Below are positions 1-9,001 of a stretch of 34,041 nt of DNA, piece after piece. The notes under the pieces are model-generated. The model was not told the DNA's origin. It did not search any database and saw only the letters and a program-made list of their open reading frames with translations. Each line of letters opens with the position of its first letter. The stretch's first letter is position 1. Location of the stretch: positions 1-34,041 of the forward strand of contig JAIFLC010000065.1 of the NCBI GenBank assembly GCA_020049295.1, in the 5' to 3' direction. A program made the position numbers and the translations under genes. This stretch comes from Bacteroidota bacterium. GTDB lineage: Bacteria > Bacteroidota > Bacteroidia > Bacteroidales > UBA12077.

Positions 1-1
1 T

Positions 2-88
2 ACGCAAGAATATTACAGTTCAAATGATTATAATATTACAAGAAAAGGATTTGGTTTCAGAATTGGAACGAGTATTTTCTTGAACTAA
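2..88 (+). CDS. C-terminal end of an unidentified protein (5' truncated by window)
   Basis: Frame 2 is open from the window edge to a TAA and gives 28 residues ending in GFGFRIGTSIFLN. The alternating aromatic/glycine pattern would suit the last strand of an outer-membrane beta-barrel, and also the GFR-type end of a formylglycine-generating-enzyme-like domain, so the family stays open. It converges on the minus-strand methyltransferase gene. The 142 bases between the two stops (89-230) show no clear hairpin or other element. The call as coding rests only on the protein-like composition of a short fragment. Confidence 0.45.
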   Translation, partial: TQEYYSSNDYNITRKGFGFRIGTSIFLN

Positions 89-230
89 CTTTTTAATACA
101 ACCGCTAATATGAAATCAAATGAAATATAGAATTAAGTAGTTTTAGGACTTATCTATTATTTTTAAACGATGGTAATAATTGGCAGTTCTCTGGGGTAAT
201 CTGTACCGAAACAAAATGTAGCTTAGCCAA

Positions 231-944
231 TTATAAAAACAAATAAAAATCGCGTGTAAGGCTTATATAGTTTTCGGAGTATTCGTGCCTGTTTTCGAGC
301 TCAATTATCAAATCCTGATCAACAAGTATTTTCTTTTGTCGCTGAAATTCCAGTAATAATCGTTTTATAGGTGATTTAGGTTTTGGAATTACATTGGTTT
401 GCCGCACACAATAAAGTCCATGTTCGGCTGCTTTAGCGATAAACAAAACACCTTCTATATAAGGTAAAATAATACTTAAAGTCCCATTGATTGAAAGAAG
501 TTTTTCGGCACCATCAAGAATATCGTAAAGCTCAAGCTCACTGTTATGGCGAGCCTTTGTCCGTTGATCATCTTGAGCAACCAATGAATTCTGAAAGTAC
601 GGTGGATTCGTAACAATTAAATCATATTTTTTATCCGTTTCATGCACAAAATCCTGAAAAGACTGATGAATTAAATTGATTCGATTTTCCCAGATTGATT
701 TGTGGAAATTTTCTTGTGCCTGTTCACATGCATTTTCGTCAATTTCGATTGCATCGATTAAAGCATTTGATCGTTGGGCTATCATAAGAGCAATAAGTCC
801 TGTACCAGTTCCGATATCCAATACTTTTTCAGCATTTTCGCAGGTTGCCCATGCACCAATCAATACCCCATCGGTACCCACTTTCATGGCACACTTATCC
901 TGATGAATAGTAAATTGTTTAAATTTAAAATAATTGTTTGCCAT
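231..944 (-). CDS. trmN6: tRNA1(Val) (adenine(37)-N6)-methyltransferase, TrmN6/YfiC family
   Basis: Predicted SAM-dependent enzyme that methylates N6 of A37 in tRNA-Val. Counting from the preferred start, the SAM-binding motif I VLDIGTGTGL lies at about residues 41-50 and the N6-adenine catalytic motif NPPYF at 113-117. The 237-aa length fits the family. The ORF track starts 14 codons earlier (986), but that extension overlaps the upstream gene, whose stop is at 949. The ATG at 944 (MANNYFKFKQFTIHQD) gives the usual family N-terminus and leaves a 4-bp gap. It is the last gene of the tatA-lolD-TIGR02757-trmN6 group, which points to co-transcription rather than shared function. The class is solid; the exact tRNA target is taken from the family. 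Confidence 0.9.
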   Translation of the reverse strand: MANNYFKFKQFTIHQDKCAMKVGTDGVLIGAWATCENAEKVLDIGTGTGLIALMIAQRSNALIDAIEIDENACEQAQENFHKSIWENRINLIHQSFQDFVHETDKKYDLIVTNPPYFQNSLVAQDDQRTKARHNSELELYDILDGAEKLLSINGTLSIILPYIEGVLFIAKAAEHGLYCVRQTNVIPKPKSPIKRLLLEFQRQKKILVDQDLIIELENRHEYSENYISLTRDFYLFL

Positions 945-948
945 TGAT

Positions 949-1722
949 TTAAAACTTTTCAAATATTCCCAGACCAAACAAAGCAAAATCGTATTTTACC
1001 GGATCATTAGGATCAAATTTTCGCAACTTGATTGTAACTTCTTCAACTGCTTGCCAATCGTTTTGATTACGTTGTAAAAGACCAATTTTACGAGCTACAT
1101 TTCCTGTATGCAAATCCAATGGCAAATATAATGCGGATGTCGGAATTTTTTGCCATAATCCAAAATCAACACCGCGATTATCATTACGTACAAGCCATCT
1201 TAAATACATATTGAGCCTTTTTGCTGATGCTCCTTTCGAAACATCTGAAAAGTGCTTTTGTGTTCTTAGCGGATGATTTATCTCAAAAAAAACCTTTCGA
1301 ACTTCTTCCAGTGTTTGTTTAATATTTTTGTGGTGTAAATAGGTTTTTTGAAATAACAAGCCCAATCCACCATGGTTTTTGTAAATATTTTTGAGTGATT
1401 TTATAAAAAATACACAATCAATCCCATTAAAGGTACGATGTACAAAATACTCGAATCGTTTTAATTCTTGATTATTACAATTGGTAATAAAATCATAAGG
1501 TGCATAATCCATCAAAGCCATAAGTTTTCGGGAGTTCTTGATTATTGTTATTCGCTGGCCCCAGGCGATGGTTGCTGCAAGAAAAGCTGAAATCTCTATA
1601 TCATAAGGATCAGAAAACGAATGTGGAATTTGAATAGGATCAGTTTCAATAAAATCGGGATGATTGTACTTTTCATATTTTTCGTCAAGAAAATCTTTTA
1701 AATCAGATATTTCTGCAATCAT
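949..1722 (-). CDS. TIGR02757 family protein (DUF2400-like)
   Basis: A 257-aa cytoplasmic protein without signal peptide or membrane segment. The opening region with HPDFIETDPIQIPHSF and FLAATIAWGQR, and the later ALYLPLDLHTGNVARKIGLL, are what I recall from the TIGR02757 family, which is common in Bacteroidota and has no firmly assigned function. The helical, basic character and the LDLHTGNVAR segment loosely recall helix-hairpin-helix DNA glycosylases, but I cannot show catalytic residues, so no activity is claimed. The ATG at 1722 lies 9 bp after the lolD-like stop, and the gene ends 4 bp before the methyltransferase start, consistent with one transcript. Confidence 0.75.
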   Translation of the reverse strand: MIAEISDLKDFLDEKYEKYNHPDFIETDPIQIPHSFSDPYDIEISAFLAATIAWGQRITIIKNSRKLMALMDYAPYDFITNCNNQELKRFEYFVHRTFNGIDCVFFIKSLKNIYKNHGGLGLLFQKTYLHHKNIKQTLEEVRKVFFEINHPLRTQKHFSDVSKGASAKRLNMYLRWLVRNDNRGVDFGLWQKIPTSALYLPLDLHTGNVARKIGLLQRNQNDWQAVEEVTIKLRKFDPNDPVKYDFALFGLGIFEKF

Positions 1723-1731
1723 GTAGATATA

Positions 1732-2382
1732 CTAAATAAACCGTCCATCTTTCATCATAAGTTTACGATCGGCCATATTTGCGAGTCCTTCGTCGTGGGT
1801 AACAATAACAAATGATGAATTGTATTTTTTGCGAATAGAGAAGAACAAATCATGAAGTTCCTTTTTGTTTTGCGAATCTAAATTACCCGAAGGTTCATCA
1901 GCAAAAATCACTGATGGACCATTAATTAAAGCTCTGGCAACAGCTACACGTTGCTGCTCACCACCCGACATTTCTTTTGGTTTATGTTCGAGACGGTGAC
2001 TCAAATTGAGGAATCCCATAATTTCTCTGGCTTTGTCTTCTGCCTCTTCTCTTTTGGTTTGAGCAATGAATGCCGGAATGCATACGTTTTCGAGTGCTGT
2101 AAATTCAGGCAACAAATGATGAAACTGAAAAACAAAACCAATGTTTTTATTTCGAAAACCTGCTAATTGCTTGTCTTTATAGGTGTTAACCTCGCTATTT
2201 TCGAAAAGGATTTTCCCGGAATCAGGTCTACTTAGTGTTCCAAGTATTTGCAAAAAGGTGGTTTTACCAGCTCCACTTGGACCAACAATAGATATTATTT
2301 CACCCTTTCCAATTTTAAGGTCAATACCTTTAAGCACCTGCAAATCACCGTAAGATTTGGTTATATTTTCAGCAACAATCAT
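1732..2382 (-). CDS. lolD: LolD/MacB-type ABC transporter ATP-binding protein
   Basis: A 216-aa ATPase of the LolD/FtsE/MacB subfamily, which drives FtsX-type permeases in lipoprotein release or MacAB-like export. Walker [10 protein letters not shown] is at about 34-42, the signature MSGGEQQR at 138-145 and Walker B VIFADEP at 158-164, followed by the typical SGNLD and an H-loop in IVTHDEG. No permease gene is adjacent. The nearest candidate is the MacB-like permease at 7540-8916, which itself lacks an ATPase, but a LolC/E elsewhere in the genome is equally possible. It starts 30 bp after the tatA stop. The biochemical class is certain; the symbol is the family name and the partner is unproven. 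Confidence 0.85.
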   Translation of the reverse strand: MIVAENITKSYGDLQVLKGIDLKIGKGEIISIVGPSGAGKTTFLQILGTLSRPDSGKILFENSEVNTYKDKQLAGFRNKNIGFVFQFHHLLPEFTALENVCIPAFIAQTKREEAEDKAREIMGFLNLSHRLEHKPKEMSGGEQQRVAVARALINGPSVIFADEPSGNLDSQNKKELHDLFFSIRKKYNSSFVIVTHDEGLANMADRKLMMKDGRFI

Positions 2383-2412
2383 CGTTATATTTTTTTCTTA
2401 AGTAATTATTCG

Positions 2413-2658
2413 TTAACCAAGAAGATCGCTTTTGGTTTTATCTATATCTTTCTTTATATCATCAAAATCTTTTATTAGATCAGTACCATTCCTATTCATT
2501 TCCTTTTTAATTTCGTCTGTAGCTTTCTTGAATTCTCTCACACCTTTTCCCAATGTTTTAGCAATTTCGGGTATTTTGTCAGCTCCAAAAAATAATAGAA
2601 TAAAAAGAAACACCACAAAAATTTCAGGTCCGCTGATAAAAAGAATTGATTGAAACAT
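2413..2658 (-). CDS. tatA: Sec-independent (Tat) translocase subunit TatA/TatE-like
   Basis: An 81-aa protein with the TatA layout: a short N-terminus, one membrane helix (about residues 8-22, EIFVVFLFILLFFGADKIPE), the hinge with FGADKIPEIAKTLGKG, an amphipathic helix, and a charged Lys/Asp-rich tail. TatA oligomerises to form the passage for folded proteins across the inner membrane. The ORF track begins 17 codons upstream, in a non-conserved stretch; the ATG at 2658 places the membrane helix right at the N-terminus as in the family. It is first in a four-gene minus-strand group. tatC is not in the window. Distinguishing TatA from TatB by length and tail favours TatA. Confidence 0.88.
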   Translation of the reverse strand: MFQSILFISGPEIFVVFLFILLFFGADKIPEIAKTLGKGVREFKKATDEIKKEMNRNGTDLIKDFDDIKKDIDKTKSDLLG

Positions 2659-2673
2659 AATCTCAATTTTTAA

Positions 2674-2681
2674 CAAATATA
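2674..2681 (-). promoter_or_regulatory. Candidate -7 box for the tatA group
   Basis: The minus strand reads TATATTTG here, an exact match to the Bacteroidota -7 pattern TAnnTTTG. It lies 15 bp before the tatA ATG, giving a very short leader. A TTTG at 2696-2699 is only 14 bp further up rather than the expected 19-21, so the -33 part is not convincing. Confidence 0.35.
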
Positions 2682-2698
2682 CATTCTTTATAGAACAA

Positions 2699-2727
2699 AA
2701 AAACCTCATTTATAAAATGAGGTTTTT
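2699..2727 (-). terminator. Rho-independent terminator of secDF (bidirectional in form)
   Basis: A perfect 13-bp stem (AAAAACCTCATTT on the plus strand pairing with AAATGAGGTTTTT) encloses a 3-nt loop. It sits about 20 bp after the secDF stop and upstream of tatA. The stem ends in A/T runs, so either strand yields a hairpin followed by U residues. It separates secDF from the tatA group. Confidence 0.85.
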
Positions 2728-2747
2728 CAAAAAAGTTAGATTATTTG

Positions 2748-5747
2748 TTATTCTTCAGTTTTTTCATGTTCATTTTTTCTGTAACCAGCATCATAAACTA
2801 TTGGTGATGCAACAAAAACAGATGAATATGTACCAACCATAATACCAATCATTAAAGCGAATACAAAACCACGAATTACTTCGCCACCAAAAATGAATAT
2901 TATAAATATTACAAGCAAGGTAGTGAACGAAGTATTAAATGTACGTGCTAATGTATCATTAATAGCAGCATTCATAACAGGTTTAACTTTTCGTTTTGGA
3001 TACAATCCTCTGTATTCACGAATACGGTCGAACACAATAACAGTATCGTTAACAGAATAACCTACTACAGTTAGAATTGCTGCAATAAATGCCTGGTCAA
3101 TTTCGAGTGAGAATGGCAAAACACCATAAAATAAAGAGAACACACCTAATGTAATTATCACATCATGGGCCAATGCAACTACAGCTCCCAAGCCATATTT
3201 CCAACTTTTAAATCGAATGAAAATATAAAGGAACATGAAGATGAAAGCAATAATCATAACAATAAATGATCCGATAATAATATCGTCGGCAATGGTTGCA
3301 CCCACTTTTTGTGAGCTCATTTTGTGATTTAAATTGAAATCTTCTAACGTAACCTGATCACCAAGAATGGGTTTTAAACCAGTATATAATTTATTTTCAA
3401 TATCATTATCAACAGCAACATCGTCTTCATCAATTCGATATTTGGTTGTTATTTTTACCTGGTTATCGGCACCGAAAGTTTTTACTTCAGGAGCAATACC
3501 AAACTGATCTTTTAATAGACTTGCAACATTTACGGTACTTACTGAATTATCAAATCGAACCACAAACGTTCTACCACCGGTAAAATCAATACCCATATTT
3601 AATCCACGAGTAAATAATGAACCTAAGCTTAATATTATTACTGCTGATGAGATTATATATGCATATTTTCTATTTTCAAGCCATTTAAATTTAATATTTT
3701 TAAATGCACCCTGAGTCAATTTTGAGGTAAATGAAATTGGTTTATTATGATCTAAATACCACTCAAAAATTATACGTGTTAAGAAAATAGCAGTAAACAA
3801 TGATGATAAAATACCAATTATTAATGTAGTTGCGAATCCTTTAATAGGTCCTGTACCAAAAATATAAAGGATAACAGCTGTAATTAAGGTGGTTAAGTTA
3901 CCATCGATGATTGCAGAGTAGGATTGTTTAAATCCGTCCTTAACTGCAAGTTTTATCCCTTTTCCGGCTGTTAATTCTTCACGAATACGTTCGTAAATAA
4001 TTACGTTCGCATCAACCGCCATACCCATCGTTAAAACGATACCAGCGATACCGGGCAATGTAAGAACAGCACCCATAGATGCAAGCACTCCCATTAGGAA
4101 AAACAGGTTAACCAACAGTGCAATATCAGCTGCCAAACCGGCTCTACGACTATACCAGAAAACCATGTAAGCCATAACGAGAACAAATGCAATTAAGAAT
4201 GAGTTTAATCCTGCATTTATTGCTTCTTTACCCAATGATGGACCTACAACTTCTTCCTGAATAATTTTTGCAGGAGCAGGCAATTTACCTGACTGAAGGA
4301 TATTTGCTAAGTCTTTTGCTTCGTTAACTGTAAAATCGCCGGAAATAGAAGAACGTCCACCTTTAATTTCGTCATTAACACGTGGAGCTGAATAAACATA
4401 ATCATCAAGTATAATAGCAATAAAATTACCTACATTATTCTTTGTTAATCGAGCCCAAACTTTAGCGCCGTCGGCATTCATAGCCATGGTTACCTCAGCA
4501 CCACCCGATTGATCAAATTCTGAACGAGCATCTGTAATTACATCTCCATCAAGAGGAGCTTTACCATCACGACCTGTAACCTTTATTGCATGTAATTCAT
4601 AGTAACTTTTTGAGTCGTCATATTTATAAGGTTTTACGGCCCATTTAAATGCAATATCTCTAGGAAATACAGCCTGAACCTGTTTCATTCCTATATATGT
4701 GTTCACTTTTGCTGTATCTGAAAAATGCGCCATACCAACAGAAGAACCTTCCATTGGAGCATTTGTATTTGGGTTGATACTTGGACGTAAAACTGAAAAC
4801 AATGGATATCGTTCAGCAATTTGCGACTGAGCCAAATCTGAAGTATCTTGTTTTAATGAGTCTGAAGCAATCTGATCAAGTAATGTTAAATCTTCCGAAT
4901 CTTTTTTAACTTGAGTTTCAACTTTTTGTTCAGAGCTGGTTTCTTCAGCTTTATTTAAATCTTTCTGAGCTTTTTCTAATTGGTAAATCACTTCATTTGC
5001 CTGTAGCATAAAGCTATAAACCTGAGTATTGTTATAGGTTTCCCAAAACTCAAGACTCGCTGTTCCTTGTAAAAGCTTACGAACACGTTCCTGATCTTTT
5101 ACACCAGGTAACTCAACCATTATTCTACCTGATTGTTCTAATCGTTGAATATTGGGCTGAATAACACCAAAACGGTCGATACGGCTACGAAGAATATTGA
5201 ATGAGTTATCGATAGCATTTTTTGATTCCTGACGAATAATATCAAGTACTTCTTGGTTGGTTGCATTAAAACTGATTTTATCTTTCAGTTCAACAGTATT
5301 AAATATTGCTGCCAATCGAGCATTAGGATCAACTGTTTCGAAAGCCTGGCCAAAAAGAGTTAAAAAATCTTCGCGGCTGTCTTTTTGATACTGTTTTGCA
5401 AGCGTGATTGCTTTTTGGAATGTTGTATCCTTGCTGTTGTTAGCCATGGCCTTGATAATATCTTCAACAGATATTTCAAGAATAACGTTCATACCACCTT
5501 TAAGGTCGAGACCAAGGTTTATTTCACGTTCCTGGCACTCACGTAATGTATATTTACGAAATCCAAGGTTATAAACAACTTCACCTGACAATGAATCTAA
5601 ATAATGGTATTCCTTCTTTGGATCACCATTTGCGTATTCCTTCGCATCTTTTACTATACTTTGTGTTATAAATGTAAACGACAAGTAGTAAATACAAATA
5701 ATAGCCATAGTGATGGCTAAAAACCGAATAGCTCCTTTAATCTGCAT
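2748..5747 (-). CDS. secDF: Protein translocase subunit SecDF (fused)
   Basis: A 999-aa fusion of SecD and SecF, the usual form in Bacteroidota. The complex uses the proton gradient to help pull proteins through SecYEG on the periplasmic side. The first membrane segment is at about 8-28. The SecD motif LGLDLKGGMNVILE is at about 78-91, followed by a large periplasmic P1 region with a Lys/Glu/Ser-rich insert around 270-320. A six-helix block (VMAYMVFWY to LTRIIFEWYL) follows, then the SecF half with NMGIDFTGGRTF near 715 and a second helix block including AFIAAILTVVGYSVNDTVIVFDRIRE. It is transcribed alone: a -7 box lies upstream and a strong hairpin downstream. Confidence 0.97.
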   Translation of the reverse strand: MQIKGAIRFLAITMAIICIYYLSFTFITQSIVKDAKEYANGDPKKEYHYLDSLSGEVVYNLGFRKYTLRECQEREINLGLDLKGGMNVILEISVEDIIKAMANNSKDTTFQKAITLAKQYQKDSREDFLTLFGQAFETVDPNARLAAIFNTVELKDKISFNATNQEVLDIIRQESKNAIDNSFNILRSRIDRFGVIQPNIQRLEQSGRIMVELPGVKDQERVRKLLQGTASLEFWETYNNTQVYSFMLQANEVIYQLEKAQKDLNKAEETSSEQKVETQVKKDSEDLTLLDQIASDSLKQDTSDLAQSQIAERYPLFSVLRPSINPNTNAPMEGSSVGMAHFSDTAKVNTYIGMKQVQAVFPRDIAFKWAVKPYKYDDSKSYYELHAIKVTGRDGKAPLDGDVITDARSEFDQSGGAEVTMAMNADGAKVWARLTKNNVGNFIAIILDDYVYSAPRVNDEIKGGRSSISGDFTVNEAKDLANILQSGKLPAPAKIIQEEVVGPSLGKEAINAGLNSFLIAFVLVMAYMVFWYSRRAGLAADIALLVNLFFLMGVLASMGAVLTLPGIAGIVLTMGMAVDANVIIYERIREELTAGKGIKLAVKDGFKQSYSAIIDGNLTTLITAVILYIFGTGPIKGFATTLIIGILSSLFTAIFLTRIIFEWYLDHNKPISFTSKLTQGAFKNIKFKWLENRKYAYIISSAVIILSLGSLFTRGLNMGIDFTGGRTFVVRFDNSVSTVNVASLLKDQFGIAPEVKTFGADNQVKITTKYRIDEDDVAVDNDIENKLYTGLKPILGDQVTLEDFNLNHKMSSQKVGATIADDIIIGSFIVMIIAFIFMFLYIFIRFKSWKYGLGAVVALAHDVIITLGVFSLFYGVLPFSLEIDQAFIAAILTVVGYSVNDTVIVFDRIREYRGLYPKRKVKPVMNAAINDTLARTFNTSFTTLLVIFIIFIFGGEVIRGFVFALMIGIMVGTYSSVFVASPIVYDAGYRKNEHEKTEE

Positions 5748-5803
5748 TTTTCAATCTATTTTGTTGATATTAATATATTTTTTCTTTTAATTAATTCGAA
5801 GTG

Positions 5804-5811
5804 CAAAGATA
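5804..5811 (-). promoter_or_regulatory. -7 promoter box for secDF
   Basis: The minus strand reads TATCTTTG followed by CA, the canonical Bacteroidota -7 element. It lies 57 bp upstream of the secDF ATG, giving a leader of about 50 nt. No clear TTTG at -33 is visible. Confidence 0.6.
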
Positions 5812-5883
5812 AAATTATTTTTTATATACACACTTTTTCAGTCCATTAAGATATAATTTCATGTATTATAGTTTATTCTGTCT

Positions 5884-6022
5884 AATGATTGGTGATTGGT
5901 GAATAGTGAACTGGGATTAAAGGTTTAAAGGTTTATTGGTAAATTGGTTTACTTGTGACTATTGACTTGTAGCTCAAAGCTCGCATCTCATACCTTTTTA
6001 ATACTTGATACTCGATACTAAA
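5884..6022. repeat. Degenerate spacer repeat, CTTGATACTC / GTGAATAGTGAA word family
   Basis: The spacer between secDF and tolC is built of short, imperfectly repeated words: GGTGATTGGTGAATAGTGAA, AAAGGTTTAAAGGTTTATTGGT and TACTTGATACTCGATACT. CTTGATACTCGATACT (6004-6019) recurs with one mismatch at 21495-21510, and the GAATAGTGAA word recurs in reverse complement at 22633-22666. No ORF or hairpin was found in it. Confidence 0.6.
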
Positions 6023-6032
6023 AATCTTGAGT

Positions 6033-7517
6033 CTATTTTACTAATTCCTCAAAATCTGCTTCGAGAGGTTTGTCATAAACAAAATCGTACAAGGTAATTC
6101 GGCGGAGAGTATAAAAGTCGGACCAATAGCGACGAAGAGCTGAGATATAATTTATTTTAGCTGCATCTTTTTCAGAAAGGGCCACATTTAGATCAAGCAC
6201 ATCCACCTTTCCAATTAAAAAACGTTGTTTGGTAAGATCATATCTTTTTTGAGCAATCGTATCAGATTTTGCAGCAATATATAACTGATCATCCTGCAAA
6301 TTGAACTGCATTACATTAAGATAAATACTTTGTGTAAAATCGGTACGCGCCTGTTCAACGGTAGTTTTGATCACCTCTTCGCTCGATTGAGCCATTCGGT
6401 ATTTTCCACGACCAAGACCCCAATCAAGAATCGGAATATTAAGGCCAAGAGCAAGCATTTGCTGGTTTTGTGGGTTTTGATAAACATCTGGGATATTATC
6501 TGCTTGTTGCGTATAGCCTATGCTTGCAAACAGATCGGCTTGTAATCCTCTTTCTGATCTGGCCTTGGCTACATCACGACGAGCTTCTATTAACTGGCGT
6601 TCAAAACTAATTATGTCTGGGTTATTTTGATTTGCAATATCAAGTGCTTTTTCAATATCTACAGTTAATTCAGGTATTTCTTTTGGGATATTTAATACCA
6701 AATCAACCTTATCATTAAAGCCTAAAAATGAACGTAACTGAAATTTTTTCACTTCCAGATCAACGTTTGATGAATTTAAAGACGAACCAGCATTTAGCAA
6801 GCTCAACTCCATTTGCATAAGTTCGTTTTCGGCAATGGTACCAATATTATAACGGCCTTGCGCGATCTTATAAAGAGTATCGGCATTTGAATAGTTAATT
6901 TTTGCTACTTGTAAGTTTTGTTGTGCTAATGCCAGATCGAAGAAATAATTAACCGCTTTTAGCGAAACCTGCTCAAGATTTAAAATATAATTTCTCTGTG
7001 CTTCTTCGTATTTTAAGGGTTCTATTTTTTTCTCCCATCTATACTCGTTATAAAACAATACAGGCTGACGATAACTTACAGATAAAGGTACTGATGAGTA
7101 TGAAAATGTCTCGTTAGTAAAATTATCAAGTCGCGACAAATCTGTGTTAAAAGACAACTGACCTCCTGTAAAGGGGACACTCTGAGTAATATTTAAATTA
7201 AGGTTTGTTGTATTTTTGTCAACGCGCACATAATATGTACCTGTTGAATCGTTATACTCACGATAACTCCTGTCTAAATTAGGGAAAGAGCTACTTAATG
7301 TAAGACTAGGTCTCAAGCCTGCTTTAAATGTTCTATACTGCCAGTAATTTGCTCTAAATCGATGCTTTGCCATTATCGCATCGGGTGATTGCTCTCGTGC
7401 AAGCTTAATTACTTCGTCGAAAGTAAGTTCCTGAACAATGTTTTGAGCGGTAACCAGATTATAAAAACCAAAAACAAATACAATAATAACTGTTTGAAAA
7501 AGTCTATTCCTCAACAT
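6033..7517 (-). CDS. TolC-family outer membrane efflux protein (MacB-linked)
   Basis: A 494-aa protein with an N-terminal signal sequence (about 1-24, ending LVTAQ) and the duplicated coiled-coil outer membrane efflux protein layout: LTFDEVIKLAREQSPD near 31-46, then a repeat beginning LTVDIEKALDIANQNNPDI near 290. TolC-like proteins form the trimeric channel across periplasm and outer membrane for tripartite pumps. It follows the MacB-like permease by 22 bp, so it is the likely exit duct for that pump. A second TolC-like protein of exactly the same length is encoded at 22658-24142 in the RND/ABC cluster. Function is clear at family level; substrate unknown. Confidence 0.9.
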   Translation of the reverse strand: MLRNRLFQTVIIVFVFGFYNLVTAQNIVQELTFDEVIKLAREQSPDAIMAKHRFRANYWQYRTFKAGLRPSLTLSSSFPNLDRSYREYNDSTGTYYVRVDKNTTNLNLNITQSVPFTGGQLSFNTDLSRLDNFTNETFSYSSVPLSVSYRQPVLFYNEYRWEKKIEPLKYEEAQRNYILNLEQVSLKAVNYFFDLALAQQNLQVAKINYSNADTLYKIAQGRYNIGTIAENELMQMELSLLNAGSSLNSSNVDLEVKKFQLRSFLGFNDKVDLVLNIPKEIPELTVDIEKALDIANQNNPDIISFERQLIEARRDVAKARSERGLQADLFASIGYTQQADNIPDVYQNPQNQQMLALGLNIPILDWGLGRGKYRMAQSSEEVIKTTVEQARTDFTQSIYLNVMQFNLQDDQLYIAAKSDTIAQKRYDLTKQRFLIGKVDVLDLNVALSEKDAAKINYISALRRYWSDFYTLRRITLYDFVYDKPLEADFEELVK

Positions 7518-7539
7518 TTTTATAAAAATTATAATTTAC

Positions 7540-8916
7540 TTATTCATATCTTAACGATTCAATTGGGTCGCGATCGGCAGCACGTTTAGCTGGCGAAATT
7601 CCAAAAACAACTCCAATAATTGCGCTTACACCAAATGCAATAATGATTGATCCAGGAGAAATAATGGTTAAAATTCCTGAAAACTTGGTAATCAATTTTG
7701 ATAAAACAACTCCCAGAAAAACACCAATAAGCCCGCCCGAAACGCTAATCATAATTGCTTCTGAAAGAAACTGTGCAATAATATCTACTTTTTTAGCACC
7801 TAAAGCCAATCGTATACCGATCTCTTTAATTCGTTCCATAACCGTGGCATACATAATATTCATAATACCAATACCACCAACGATTAGCGAAATACTGGCA
7901 ATAGCTCCTAACACAATATTAAAAATGTCTTTTGTACGTTGTTGCTGTTTTAATAACAATTCGGGCACGGTTATTTCGTAATCTTTTACTTCCTGATGTC
8001 TTCGCAACAACATTCTGCTTAAAATCTCTGTTGTAGGGGTTATTTGTTCTGTTTCCTCAACCTGAACAATAATTTTATCGAGTTGATTATAATTGCTCGA
8101 AGTTTTTTCCTGGCTATTTGAAAAAGAGAAAAAGAATCCACCACCGAAAAATGATCCACCGCTAAGTTTTTTGGAATTCACCAGCGCTCTGTTTTTATAT
8201 CGAAGTAACATGGTTTGAACAGGAATAAACACATTATCGTTTACCAGGTTTACACCTGCATTTTCAGATGCTGAAAGGCTGATATTGCTTTTTTCGAGTA
8301 CACCTATCACTTTAAGCCAAACATGTCCGAACTTAAGATATTGGTTTATAGGATCGATATCACTAAATATTTTAGCACTAATATTTGCACCAATAACACA
8401 AACCGGAATTCCATTGTCAACCTGATACTCGTTAAAAACAGTCCCTTTTTCAAGGCTCACATTGTATAATTGGAAATAATCGTTGCTAACACCAACCACT
8501 TTTGCAGGTACACGTTTACCGTTTTGCACTACAAATGAGTTTGCAACAATCTCAGGAGTGATTCTTTTTACTGAAGGCACAACTTCTTTAATAGCTTGTA
8601 CATCTTCAAGAGTTAGTCCAGGCGAGAATTTTTTCTTTTCTTTTGATCCGTTTTCCGAACTACTGGAAGACTCTTCTCCATCTTCAGTTGCATCAATAAT
8701 AGGAGTAATAACAATATTATTAACACCTACCATTTTCATTTGTTCAAGGATTTCCTGCTTTGCGCCATTACCAATTGCGAGCATACTAATAACTGCAGCA
8801 GTTCCAAAGATAATACCCAAAGCTGTGAGGCTTGATTTGAGCTTATTATCCAAAATTGACTCCAGTGCAATTTCGATGTCGTGAAAATACCGTTCAAAAA
8901 AATTTATTTTAAACAT
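7540..8916 (-). CDS. MacB/FtsX-type ABC transporter permease
   Basis: A 458-aa permease with one N-terminal membrane helix (about 31-52), a large periplasmic MacB core and three C-terminal helices (about 331-357, 380-408, 417-441). Family motifs include GGIGIMNIMYATVMERIKEIGIRLALGA before the C-terminal helices and the terminal PAKRAADRDPIESLRYE. Such permeases work mechanically with a cytoplasmic ATPase, a HlyD-like adaptor and TolC. Here the adaptor and TolC are neighbours but no ATPase is adjacent, and the ORF lacks its own nucleotide-binding domain. Two low-complexity stretches are unusual: a Glu/Ser/Lys-rich one at 77-97 and a Gly/Phe/Ser-rich one at 251-275. Substrate unknown. Confidence 0.88.
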   Translation of the reverse strand: MFKINFFERYFHDIEIALESILDNKLKSSLTALGIIFGTAAVISMLAIGNGAKQEILEQMKMVGVNNIVITPIIDATEDGEESSSSSENGSKEKKKFSPGLTLEDVQAIKEVVPSVKRITPEIVANSFVVQNGKRVPAKVVGVSNDYFQLYNVSLEKGTVFNEYQVDNGIPVCVIGANISAKIFSDIDPINQYLKFGHVWLKVIGVLEKSNISLSASENAGVNLVNDNVFIPVQTMLLRYKNRALVNSKKLSGGSFFGGGFFFSFSNSQEKTSSNYNQLDKIIVQVEETEQITPTTEILSRMLLRRHQEVKDYEITVPELLLKQQQRTKDIFNIVLGAIASISLIVGGIGIMNIMYATVMERIKEIGIRLALGAKKVDIIAQFLSEAIMISVSGGLIGVFLGVVLSKLITKFSGILTIISPGSIIIAFGVSAIIGVVFGISPAKRAADRDPIESLRYE

Positions 8917-9001
8917 CTTTATTAAATTCAGTTACTTAACCTCTGTTTTTAAATTACCAATTTTTAACACCCATTAATGAATGATGAATTATTATGTTTG
9001 C

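Noticed and set aside
676-903. Plus-strand ORF of 75 aa opposite trmN6
   Set aside because: It lies fully inside the well-supported minus-strand methyltransferase gene and has no family-like sequence. The same holds for the other plus-strand track entries opposite minus-strand genes (for example 8483-8884, 20234-20464, 31715-32176).
1732-2382. Assigning the LolD-like ATPase as the partner of the MacB-like permease
   Set aside because: The genes are more than 5 kb apart in separate transcripts, with a terminator and secDF between them; the link is possible but not supported.
5884-6022. CRISPR array candidate
   Set aside because: Repeated words are short, degenerate, irregularly spaced and in both orientations; there are no fixed-length repeats and spacers and no cas gene nearby.
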